Positions 8,479 through 16,441 of a stretch of 64,000 nucleotides of DNA are shown here, piece by piece. The position numbers and the translations under genes were made by a program. Position 1 is the stretch's first letter; each line of letters begins with the position of its first letter. Source of the stretch: Lentilactobacillus diolivorans DSM 14421 (GTDB lineage: Bacteria > Bacillota > Bacilli > Lactobacillales > Lactobacillaceae); the NCBI RefSeq assembly GCF_001434255.1, contig NZ_AZEY01000079.1:112292-176291 (forward strand), given 5' to 3'. Under the pieces are notes generated by a model. That model searched no databases. It was not told the origin of the DNA and saw only the letters and a list, made by a program, of their open reading frames with translations.

Positions 8479-9348
8479 TTAGTGGCTTAGCTTACTCAGT
8501 TTGTCGAAGCCTTCGTCACTTAATTTAACGTTAGCTGCCGCCACGTTATCTTCCAAATGTTTAATGGAACTGGTTCCTGGAATTGGCAAAATATTTGGTG
8601 AGCGTTTGAGTAACCATGCCAAAGCAATTTGAGCTTCGGAAACGTTGTATTTCTTAGCGATTGTACTAAGAGGACTGTCAGCACCGATTAATTTACCGGT
8701 GTTTAATGGGAACCATGGAACAAACGCCATGTGTTGTGCTTCGGCATAATCAACCACGTCATCGTCTTTATGATTAGCAACATTGTACAAGTTTTCAATT
8801 GCATCAATTTTGGCGTATTTTTGAGCTTCTTTTATTTGATCAACCGTTACTTGACTGAGCCCAATATGCTTGATTTTACCCTCGTCCTGCATCTTAACTA
8901 ATTCACCAACCTGATCGGCGACAGAGTAGTTGGGATCGATCCGATGGAGAAATAGTAAATCTTCATGGTCAATGCCCAAAGTCATCATTGAAACTTCGAC
9001 TTGTTGACGCAGGTAGCTGGATTCACCAAGCGGTGTCCAGACGTTTGGGCCTTGGCGAGTTTGACCAACCTTATCTGAAATGAAAATTTGGTTTCGGTTT
9101 GAAACTTGTTTCAAACCGGCAGCTAAGTAACGGTCAGCAAACCATGGGCCATAGGAATCAGCCGTATCAAAGAAATTAATGCCAAGTTCAGCCGCGTGTT
9201 TGGTCACACTGGCGGCTTGGTCAGGATCACTGTAAGGACCCCAAGTACCTTCTCCAGTTAATTGCATGGTGCCATATCCTAAGCGGTTAATTTCAAAATC
9301 GTTGTCAAATTTGTAAGTGCCGGCATTTGCTGCATTTAGTTCTGCCAT
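8479..9348 (-). CDS. Aldo/keto reductase
   Basis: This 289-aa single-domain TIM-barrel oxidoreductase has a complete catalytic tetrad: Asp and Tyr in NFFDTADSYG, Lys in ISDKVG and His in LLFLHRID. The NADP-binding C-terminal part is ILPIPGTSSIKHLEDN. It belongs to the AKR group that reduces small aldehydes and ketones with NAD(P)H; the natural substrate is unknown. It starts MAELNAANAG and stands alone, with its own terminator downstream. A second, only distantly similar AKR is at 58.1 kb. Confidence 0.85.
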   Translation of the reverse strand: MAELNAANAGTYKFDNDFEINRLGYGTMQLTGEGTWGPYSDPDQAASVTKHAAELGINFFDTADSYGPWFADRYLAAGLKQVSNRNQIFISDKVGQTRQGPNVWTPLGESSYLRQQVEVSMMTLGIDHEDLLFLHRIDPNYSVADQVGELVKMQDEGKIKHIGLSQVTVDQIKEAQKYAKIDAIENLYNVANHKDDDVVDYAEAQHMAFVPWFPLNTGKLIGADSPLSTIAKKYNVSEAQIALAWLLKRSPNILPIPGTSSIKHLEDNVAAANVKLSDEGFDKLSKLSH

Positions 9349-9504
9349 TAATTGCCACTTCTTTCATTTAAAATTTGGTACGAGTCTATTTTCAACCGCT
9401 AAAGCAGTGCTGTCAAATGATGGGATGTCAAAATACGCTGGTCATTGAAGGGCGGCTAACGGGTAGCTGATAAAATGATTTCCTGATTTTCAATTATCAA
9501 AAAA

Positions 9505-9526
9505 TTTTCAGTAATTTTTCAGTAAT
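9505..9526 (+). promoter_or_regulatory. PhoP-like direct repeat upstream of ppx1-ppk-ppx2
   Basis: TTTTCAGTAAT occurs twice in immediate succession (11-bp period), with a related TTTTCAATTAT at 9487-9497. Repeats of about one helical turn are typical of PhoP-type response regulators. The site lies about 140 bp before the polyphosphate operon. The remaining 9349-9665 gap holds a possible -10 TATACT near 9590 and no gene. Confidence 0.45.
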
Positions 9527-9665
9527 ATGGTTAAATTTTTACGTATCTAACTATATTAGGGTGAACCTTCCCACTGAGAATTATTGTATACTAACGGTAA
9601 CAAGTAAATGTTTTGTTATCGAATGGTTAGAAACCTCAAAGTCAAGAAGAAGAGAGAGGATTTTT

Positions 9666-11207
9666 ATGGCAGCAAAATATTTCGGGGTGATTATGGTTAA
9701 TGTCTCTGGGCTGGAGCTATTGATTGTAAATCTCAAGAATTTAAAGCCGTTGGAGCGGGTTCAAAAAGACATTAATTTAGGGGACGATGTCTACCAGGAT
9801 AAGCCGGTTAAGTACGAATCCGTTGACCGGGTCTCGGAAGCTTTAACGGGATTTATTCAGATTTTAAGTGACTATGGCGTTACTGATTATAAGCTGTTTG
9901 GCAGTGAGGCACTATCACAAGCATTTAACGCCGATTTTATTGCGGATCAGTTGTTCCTGCATACAGGCTTAACTATCCGCTGGTTATCGATGAGTGAAGA
10001 AGCATTTTATCGAAATCAGGATATCCAGATCGACATGCGCAAGAAAAAGAAAATGAAACATGAAACAGTCTTCTTAGTAGGAATTACTTCAGGAAATACT
10101 TCTGTAACACAGTTTGATGATGGTAAGTTCATTTCCTCGACTAATTTTGCTTTGGGGCCAATTAAGATTGCCGAAGATCTGCAAAGTTTACGTGAAACAG
10201 CTCCAAATTCAATTGGCTTGTTAAATGACTATATTGATAGTAAGCTAAATGATTTTTATAGTGATAATCCGGCAAGTGGTATTGATAAAAAGCAACCAAG
10301 CAAGATCATTCTGCTGGGGACATTACCTCTTAAACGATTGGTTGATAACTATGAAAAAGATTCAGAAAATTCATTATCAATTGATGCATTTAATAGGTTG
10401 GTGGATGATTTAGTGGATGTTTCCGATCAATATTTAATTGAGCGGCTACAAGCTGATGAAGAATACGTACCATTAGTACTGCCGGAACTATTGCTGATTC
10501 GTCGAGTGATTAGGCTAACTCACGCGGATGAAATTGGATTCTCAGATTCGGGAATTGTTGACGGTTTGGTTAATAGTGAAGCAGTGGCCCATGGTTATTC
10601 CAAGCGTGACTTTACTCAGCAAACAATTATTATGGCAAATAATCTGGCCGACCATTATAATGTTGAACCAGTTCATCAAAGGTTGGTTACCAGATTTGCA
10701 TTGCATCTGTTTGACCAATTAAAGCCATTACATCAACTGGGGAATCGCGAACGTCTGTTACTGCAAGTTGCTTCAATTCTGCACGATGTTGGTAATTATA
10801 TTGGTATTCATGAACATTATTTACATTCGGAATATATTATCAGCCACTCTGATATTACTGGTCTTTCAGATACAGAAAGGCGCTTAGTAGCTGCAGTTGC
10901 GAGGTATCATAGTTCAACGACGCCAAGTGAAGATCTCAGTCACTTTCAGCATATTTCTGCTACTAATCGGCGATTAATTGCCAAATTAGCTGCCATTCTT
11001 AGGTTGGCAGATGCGTTGGATGATGATCGGCAGCAAAAGATCAAGCGAATTTCAGTTTCGATTAAAGAACCCAACATTATTATTTCTGTTTTTAGTAATG
11101 CTAATTTAGCGTATGAAAATTGGATATTTAATTCGAAAAGTCAATTCTTCCAAGAAGCATTTGGGTATCGCGCAATGTTAAAGCAGAGGAGTGTGAAAGA
11201 GAAATGA
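9666..11207 (+). CDS. ppx1: Ppx/GppA-like protein with C-terminal HD domain
   Basis: The 513-aa protein starts at 9666 (MAAKYFGVIM) behind AGAGAGGA; upstream in-frame starts lack an SD. Residues 1-300 resemble the Ppx/GppA actin-like fold. However, the phosphate loop, normally DxGSNS, reads VNVSGLELL, and the second loop, normally DTGGAS, reads GITSGNTS. Residues about 330-480 form an HD domain with LLLQVASILHDVGNY and HEHYLHSEYII. The predicted role is polyphosphate or (p)ppGpp phosphohydrolysis, but the degenerate loops make a regulatory role possible. Its stop overlaps the ppk start by 4 nt (ATGA), so the two are translationally coupled. Confidence 0.8.
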   Translation: MAAKYFGVIMVNVSGLELLIVNLKNLKPLERVQKDINLGDDVYQDKPVKYESVDRVSEALTGFIQILSDYGVTDYKLFGSEALSQAFNADFIADQLFLHTGLTIRWLSMSEEAFYRNQDIQIDMRKKKKMKHETVFLVGITSGNTSVTQFDDGKFISSTNFALGPIKIAEDLQSLRETAPNSIGLLNDYIDSKLNDFYSDNPASGIDKKQPSKIILLGTLPLKRLVDNYEKDSENSLSIDAFNRLVDDLVDVSDQYLIERLQADEEYVPLVLPELLLIRRVIRLTHADEIGFSDSGIVDGLVNSEAVAHGYSKRDFTQQTIIMANNLADHYNVEPVHQRLVTRFALHLFDQLKPLHQLGNRERLLLQVASILHDVGNYIGIHEHYLHSEYIISHSDITGLSDTERRLVAAVARYHSSTTPSEDLSHFQHISATNRRLIAKLAAILRLADALDDDRQQKIKRISVSIKEPNIIISVFSNANLAYENWIFNSKSQFFQEAFGYRAMLKQRSVKEK

Positions 11208-13381
11208 AGACAAAAGTTGACTATTACGACCCTAAGTTCTTTACCAATCGGGAACTTAGTTGGTTGGACTTTAATGATCGGGTTTTAGAGGAAGCCCGTG
11301 ATAAAAGCAATCCGTTATTGGAACGGGTCAAGTTTTTAGGAATTACACAGAGTAACCTTGACGAATGGTACATGGTTCGGGTAGCATCGCTGGTTAAGCT
11401 GGTTGAAGTTAAATATCAGCAACCCGATGCATCTGGTTTGATTCCTATTGAACAATTAAAAGAGGTTAACCGTAAAGCTCATGATCAGATAAATAAACAG
11501 TATACGACATTGAACCGAATGATTTTACCGGCAATTAATCAGGTGGGCATCCATCTGCTCAACGTTGAGGATTTAACTGAGCGACAATATCAGTTTATCA
11601 GGGGCTATTTCCATGATGAATTATATCCGGTTCTAACGCCTATGGCCGACGATAGTTCACGGCCTTTTCCATTCATTAGTAATGATTCATTAAATTTATC
11701 ACTTAGATTAACTGGTAAGGACAGTGACAAATCATTATATGCAACGTTGCAGGTACCAAGTATTTTTCCGAGAGTTGTTAAACTGCCGGGAGGTTCTAAT
11801 GATTTTATCTTACTGGAAGAAATTATCAAACAATTTGCCAATCAGCTATTTGTTAATTACGATATTGAAGAAGTCTCAACGTTCCGGGCGACTCGCGATA
11901 TGGACCTTGATGTGGCCGAAGAGGATACTTCTGACTTATTGAAAAAAGTTCAGCAGCAATTAAAACTGCGAGAACATGGTCACGTTATTCGACTGGAAGT
12001 TGACTCCAACATTAGTGGTAAGCTTCGAAAGCGTTTGGTTAAGGAACTTAAGATTGACGAGGATTCTGTTTATGAGGTAAATGGTCCGATTGATTTGACC
12101 TTCTTAAACAAGCTGGCGAGTGCGGTTGTCGGCCACGATGATTTAAAATACCCACCATTTAAAGCTTATCAAGCTAAGGAACTCAATTCGGATCATAATA
12201 TTTTTGATGCCATCAAGAAGCATGATTGGTTGATGCAACATCCATACGATAAGTTCGATTCGGTCGTTGAATTTATTCGACAAGCTTCGATTGATAAAGA
12301 AGTCTTGGCGATTAAGATGACGTTATACCGAGTTTCCGGTGATTCGCCCATCATTAAGTATCTTGGTCGGGCGGCCCAAAATGGTAAACAAGTGACGGTT
12401 TTGGTGGAAGTCAAAGCTCGGTTTGATGAGGAAAATAATGTTCACTGGGCGAGAACCCTTGAGAAGATGGGGTGCCACGTCATCTATGGTTTAGTTGGCT
12501 TAAAGACTCACTCTAAGCTGTCGCTGGTTGTTCGGCGTGAACAGAATGGTATCCAACGGTACATTCACATGGGGACCGGTAATTACAACGATGTCACGGC
12601 TCACTTTTACACCGACTTGGGGTTACTAACATGTAATAATGATATCGGCATTGATGTTACTAATATTTTCAATATGTTATCAGGTTATTCTCAACCGCCG
12701 TTTTTCCACCAACTGCATATTTCACCACACGGTATTCGCGACTTTATTAATGACAAGTTAAACCATGCCATCAAGTACGCTAAAGAAGGTCGGCCCGTTT
12801 ACGTTCGAATGAAGATGAATTCACTTTCAGATAAGGACATGATCGCCAAGATGTATGAAGCTTCGCACGCCGGCGTCAAAATTGATCTGATTGTTCGGGG
12901 AATTTGTTGTCTTAGAACCGGGATTCCAGGAATTAGTGATACTATTACGGTTCATTCAATCGTTGGTCGTTTCCTGGAGCACAGTCGGATTTATATGTTT
13001 GACTTTGATGGGGACCAACAAGTTTACTTATCATCCGCTGATTTAATGACTCGGAATTTGAACCGACGAGTTGAACAATTATTCCCGGTTCTTCAACCAG
13101 ACCTTACCCAACGAGTTCTCGACATTTATCAGACAATGTGGGATGATAACGTCAAAACAAGAACCATGATTGACGACGGTACGTATAAACGAGTGGATCG
13201 TCGAGGCCATGCACCTCTCAATTCGCAGGAGTACTTTGCTGCTCAGGCAACTAAAATGGTGAATGCACAGCAAGCAGTCCCCCGCCAAAAGAATGATAAA
13301 CAATTTGAGCCAATGATGAGCCCACAGAATCAACCAGATCCATTTGATGAGGAAGACCAAGATAGAGGGGAAAACCAGTGA
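11204..13381 (+). CDS. ppk: Polyphosphate kinase
   Basis: The 725-aa PPK1 has the N-terminal domain NRELSWLDFNDRVLEEA, a head domain, and two PLD-like catalytic domains with the autophosphorylated His in GLVGLKTHSKL and the second conserved His in FLEHSRIYMFDF. It makes long-chain polyphosphate from ATP, reversibly, at the cytoplasmic face. Length and motifs are complete. The C-terminus carries a hydrophilic tail after residue 680. It lies between two ppx genes, overlapping the first by 4 nt and the second by one to four bases. Such ppx-ppk-ppx order is common in lactobacilli. Confidence 0.93.
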   Translation: MKTKVDYYDPKFFTNRELSWLDFNDRVLEEARDKSNPLLERVKFLGITQSNLDEWYMVRVASLVKLVEVKYQQPDASGLIPIEQLKEVNRKAHDQINKQYTTLNRMILPAINQVGIHLLNVEDLTERQYQFIRGYFHDELYPVLTPMADDSSRPFPFISNDSLNLSLRLTGKDSDKSLYATLQVPSIFPRVVKLPGGSNDFILLEEIIKQFANQLFVNYDIEEVSTFRATRDMDLDVAEEDTSDLLKKVQQQLKLREHGHVIRLEVDSNISGKLRKRLVKELKIDEDSVYEVNGPIDLTFLNKLASAVVGHDDLKYPPFKAYQAKELNSDHNIFDAIKKHDWLMQHPYDKFDSVVEFIRQASIDKEVLAIKMTLYRVSGDSPIIKYLGRAAQNGKQVTVLVEVKARFDEENNVHWARTLEKMGCHVIYGLVGLKTHSKLSLVVRREQNGIQRYIHMGTGNYNDVTAHFYTDLGLLTCNNDIGIDVTNIFNMLSGYSQPPFFHQLHISPHGIRDFINDKLNHAIKYAKEGRPVYVRMKMNSLSDKDMIAKMYEASHAGVKIDLIVRGICCLRTGIPGISDTITVHSIVGRFLEHSRIYMFDFDGDQQVYLSSADLMTRNLNRRVEQLFPVLQPDLTQRVLDIYQTMWDDNVKTRTMIDDGTYKRVDRRGHAPLNSQEYFAAQATKMVNAQQAVPRQKNDKQFEPMMSPQNQPDPFDEEDQDRGENQ

Positions 13382-14343
13382 TGGAAAATTTTGCCGTAAT
13401 CGATTTAGGTTCCAATTCAGTTAGAATGACAATTAGTAAGGTTGGTGGGGATGGCACCTATCAAACGATGACTCAAATGAAAGAATATGTGCGACTTTCT
13501 GAAAATATGGGAGTTGAGAAGATTCTTCAGCCAGATGCAATTGAACGGACGATTAAAGCTTTGAGGGAATTTAAAGAAGTTTATTCAAAGCTTGATAATC
13601 TGAAGATCAAAGCAGTTGCGACAGCAGCGGTTCGACAGGCAGCCAATCAGAAACAGTTCCTAAAAAAGGTGAAGAGTGAGATTGGAATTGATCTTAACGT
13701 TATTTCCGGATCACAGGAAGCCTATTATGATTACGTTGGGGTCAGCGAAACGCTGCCGGCAACGAATGGTGTCATTATCGATACTGGGGGTGCCAGTGCT
13801 GAAATCATTTTGGTTCAAAATGGCAAAGTCAGCAATCTGATTAGTATTCCGATTGGATCAGTAACGTTGTCCTCTAAATTTGATCTGTCTAATGAAGTAT
13901 CGGCCGCTGAACTTTTTAAAGCAGTTATCTTTGTTAATAAAATTTATTCAAATGTTTGGTGGTTGCGCAATGGACTAAATTTGCCGATTATTGGTTTAGG
14001 TGGCAGTAATCGGACGTTAGCTAAGATTAATCGACGATTTAACAATTTATTGGACACGGATGATATCCACGGTTACCAACTTCGAAACAGTGATGTTAAC
14101 GACACATTCCAGCGGATTATTAGTAAAAACTTAGAAGAACGAAAGGAAGTTCCCGGTATCAGCAAAGACCGGGCTGATATTATTGTTGGTGGCCTAATCC
14201 CAGTTATTCTGTTGATGAATTTCTTGGATTCTGATCGAATCACATTCTCTACCAGTGGTCTTCGTGAAGGAATCTTATTTGAACGGTTACATGAAATTAT
14301 TAAAGAAAACGTGAAGGATATGTCCGAAGAAGAGTTGCTATAA
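13381..14343 (+). CDS. ppx2: Exopolyphosphatase
   Basis: The 320-aa Ppx/GppA protein has both nucleotide/phosphate loops intact: FAVIDLGSNSVRM at residues 4-16 and GVIIDTGGASAEIILV near 140. A third motif, GLGGSNRTLAKI, is near 205. It releases phosphate from polyphosphate ends (or acts on pppGpp). The ATG at 13381 overlaps the ppk stop; a GTG one codon earlier (13378) is equally spaced from the SD GAGGGG, so the start may be three bases upstream. It is about 190 aa shorter than ppx1 because it lacks the HD domain. It is the last gene of the polyphosphate operon. Confidence 0.9.
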   Translation: MENFAVIDLGSNSVRMTISKVGGDGTYQTMTQMKEYVRLSENMGVEKILQPDAIERTIKALREFKEVYSKLDNLKIKAVATAAVRQAANQKQFLKKVKSEIGIDLNVISGSQEAYYDYVGVSETLPATNGVIIDTGGASAEIILVQNGKVSNLISIPIGSVTLSSKFDLSNEVSAAELFKAVIFVNKIYSNVWWLRNGLNLPIIGLGGSNRTLAKINRRFNNLLDTDDIHGYQLRNSDVNDTFQRIISKNLEERKEVPGISKDRADIIVGGLIPVILLMNFLDSDRITFSTSGLREGILFERLHEIIKENVKDMSEEELL

Positions 14344-14430
14344 GTAGGATCATCGTCTTTTACGCTATGAGTGGTTTCAATAATTGTTATCGTAATTTGG
14401 GTTGTAGTTAATAGTTAAACAGTAAAACAA

Positions 14431-14486
14431 AAATAACCTCTTTTTGATTGTCATCCTTTATAATGACTGTCAAAAGGGGGTTATTT
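14431..14486 (+). promoter_or_regulatory. Long inverted repeat enclosing a -10 and the SD of the next gene
   Basis: AAATAACCTCTTTTTGA pairs with TCAAAAGGGGGTTATTT, and inside it TGTCAT pairs with ATGAC around CCTTTATA. The 3' arm contains the SD AAAGGGGG of the 14489 gene, and the loop contains TATAAT. It may be an operator over the -10 or, in read-through RNA, an SD-masking hairpin or a weak terminator. Confidence 0.55.
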
Positions 14487-14488
14487 TG

Positions 14489-14887
14489 ATGGCACAAGAA
14501 TTAGGTACCAATGACCTGGGAACATACAGTTATGTATCTCGAGTTTACAATGAGAATATGCGGCTGGCAGATTACCAGTTGCCAAAGAACGCTGAAAACG
14601 GGGAACAAGTATTTTTTGATACCGATGAAATTCACCTAACAATGCAAATTGACAATCAACGGGTCACAAAAATAACCATTGTGACGCCGGTTCCTCAGTC
14701 ATCAACCTACATGCAGGTATTTGAAGGCTTTGAGTTTGGGCTAGATGCACTGGGAACGTGGATCAATACGTACCACCGCTCAACTTCCAGCCATGGGCAC
14801 GCGGCGGATGTTGTGAATGGCATATTGGCGGATTACAATACAACAAAGGACAATGTTCTGACGGTGAGTCTAACAAGAGCCAAGTAA
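14489..14887 (+). CDS. Hypothetical cytoplasmic protein
   Basis: The 132-aa acidic protein has neither a signal peptide nor a membrane segment. The start at 14489 (MAQELGTND) is set by AAAGGGGG 8 nt upstream; an upstream in-frame start at 14444 lies inside the inverted repeat and has no SD. Predicted content is mixed alpha/beta with an HSTSSHG-like central turn. I recognise no family. It follows the polyphosphate operon by 145 bp but has its own promoter signal in the loop of the inverted repeat. Confidence 0.65.
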   Translation: MAQELGTNDLGTYSYVSRVYNENMRLADYQLPKNAENGEQVFFDTDEIHLTMQIDNQRVTKITIVTPVPQSSTYMQVFEGFEFGLDALGTWINTYHRSTSSHGHAADVVNGILADYNTTKDNVLTVSLTRAK

Positions 14888-15103
14888 GCTGATTATGAGG
14901 TGTCGGGCGGCTCCTTTTCTGAATTCAAGTCAATTGGCAAAGAAAATATCCGGTATATACAGTCTGCTGATTTGGTTGCACGGCAGAAAGTTACGTTTCT
15001 CTCGTATTTTGGTTGCGATTAATGATGATTGTATAAAAAGAAGTGGGCAAGACAGATGTGTTTTCCAACTTTATTCACCTTAATTTAGTAAGGGTCGTGA
15101 CTA

Positions 15104-15149
15104 TAAAAAGCGAGATACAGGCAATTCATTTGCATGCATCTCGCTTTTT
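15104..15149 (-). terminator. Bidirectional terminator
   Basis: AAAAAGCGAGAT pairs with ATCTCGCTTTTT around a loop with further GCAA/TTGC pairing. It lies directly after the stop of the 49-aa minus-strand ORF and has T runs on both strands. Confidence 0.75.
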
Positions 15150-15150
15150 A

Positions 15151-15300
15151 TTAGGTTCGGTTACCAGGCTGGTGGTTTTTAAATTTGGTTAGAATCGACT
15201 TGATGTGCTCTGGAAGATCAAAATAGTCAGCAATTGCCAATAAAAGTAAAAAGAAGACCCATCCATTCATATTCCAAAACAGGCTGAAAATATCTTTCAT
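15151..15300 (-). CDS. Small membrane protein, 49 aa
   Basis: This short ORF begins MKDIFSLFWNMNG, continues into a single hydrophobic helix (WVFFLLLLAIADYF, about residues 14-27), and ends with a basic, polar tail (KFKNHQPGNRT). An SD-like AAAGGCGG lies 12 nt upstream of the ATG, and an intrinsic terminator starts 2 bp past the stop, which supports expression. It lies downstream of the Ntn hydrolase gene in the same direction. I do not recognise it; the topology suggests a one-pass membrane microprotein. Confidence 0.5.
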   Translation of the reverse strand: MKDIFSLFWNMNGWVFFLLLLAIADYFDLPEHIKSILTKFKNHQPGNRT

Positions 15301-15351
15301 TAGACTTGTCAACCGCCTTTCAGTTAAAGCGAAGATCTGACACTTTTTAGT

Positions 15352-16335
15352 TTAATTTAATTCTTGATATTGTTGACTATGGTTGATGGGAAATTCCGTT
15401 GGAACGGACTTATTCATCAAGGCTTCAGTCATAGTGACCTTTGAAATGCTTTGATCATCATAAGGCTGCATATAGTAAGTTAAGTTGCTCATATCCATAT
15501 AACCCCGATATTGTGTATAGTCTGATTGACCGTTTGCCTTTAGTTTAACGCCCTTGGGAATTTCAACCGAATTGAGAATGTGACTTAATGCATTGATAGC
15601 GTTTTTACTGGAGACCCCCTCTGTATATTGGCGCATAAAGACAGTCCGAATAAATCGAGAAACTGATGTGTAATCACCAGGCATCCCAAGTGCGCCGCTT
15701 CCAGGGCCAAATGATGAAATCTGATACCCGTTATAGTTGCGATCGGGGTGGGGAGTTGGTTGTAATTCCGTATAGTTACTAAGGTTTTGCAGATGCCACG
15801 TAAAATCGGGAGAATTAGTCATGACGCCAACTGGATCGGTCATATAATGAATGCCGTCCGCTTTAATTTCCAAAACGCGGCAGTCACCCGAACGGTCAGC
15901 GACAATCCAGTGTAATGGAACTGCTTGACCCAGTAATTTAATGGGCGAATTAACGACGTTCAGGTCACCTAATTGATTAGCGAGGTCCGCACAACTTTCA
16001 GCATTACCCAGAATCCAATTTAAGACTTCATGGGAAGCTAAATTAGTTTTATGAGATTGAGGTTGATCTGAGTATTGGGCTTCATCACTAAAGTAAAGGG
16101 CGGCACCACTCAGCCCCTTTTCATTTACGCCGTCAACTAAAATGTAACTTCCAATATTTTTACCAGCACCCACAAAAGCTAACTTGGTGTCATAGCCGGC
16201 ATCGTGAGCGTCGCTGTTAAAGTGTTGATGACGCGGAATTACAACTGGTCGGCCGTCAAGGTTAAAGTCAAAATCCATAGTTCTGGCGAGAAAATAATCG
16301 CCCGTTGTAGATAAAAAATTGACGCTGGTACACAT
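15352..16335 (-). CDS. Linear amide C-N hydrolase (choloylglycine hydrolase family)
   Basis: The 327-aa Ntn hydrolase starts MCTSV, so Met removal exposes the catalytic Cys2; this and AAAGAGGG upstream fix the start at 16335. The family's catalytic residues are present at the usual positions: Cys2, Arg18 and Asp21 (ARTMDF), Asn174 (VMTNSPDF) and Arg227 (TSVSRF). The position that is Asn82 in bile salt hydrolases lies in GAALYFSD. An aromatic residue there is more like penicillin V acylases, so N-acyl amides (penicillin V, acyl-homoserine lactones) are as likely as bile salts. There is no signal peptide, so it acts in the cytoplasm. Confidence 0.85.
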   Translation of the reverse strand: MCTSVNFLSTTGDYFLARTMDFDFNLDGRPVVIPRHQHFNSDAHDAGYDTKLAFVGAGKNIGSYILVDGVNEKGLSGAALYFSDEAQYSDQPQSHKTNLASHEVLNWILGNAESCADLANQLGDLNVVNSPIKLLGQAVPLHWIVADRSGDCRVLEIKADGIHYMTDPVGVMTNSPDFTWHLQNLSNYTELQPTPHPDRNYNGYQISSFGPGSGALGMPGDYTSVSRFIRTVFMRQYTEGVSSKNAINALSHILNSVEIPKGVKLKANGQSDYTQYRGYMDMSNLTYYMQPYDDQSISKVTMTEALMNKSVPTEFPINHSQQYQELN

Positions 16336-16441
16336 AACTAACTGCCCTCTTTCTTGAATTAGGTCAAGTTTACGATTTATTGAAACGAAAAACAATCAGT
16401 AAATTGAGGGATCAGAATATCATTAAATGATCATCTGTAAA

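Noticed and set aside
14895-15083. A 62-codon plus-strand ORF after the 14489 gene
   Set aside because: No SD, mixed composition with scattered Cys and Arg, and it is followed by a terminator that fits the opposite-strand small ORF better.
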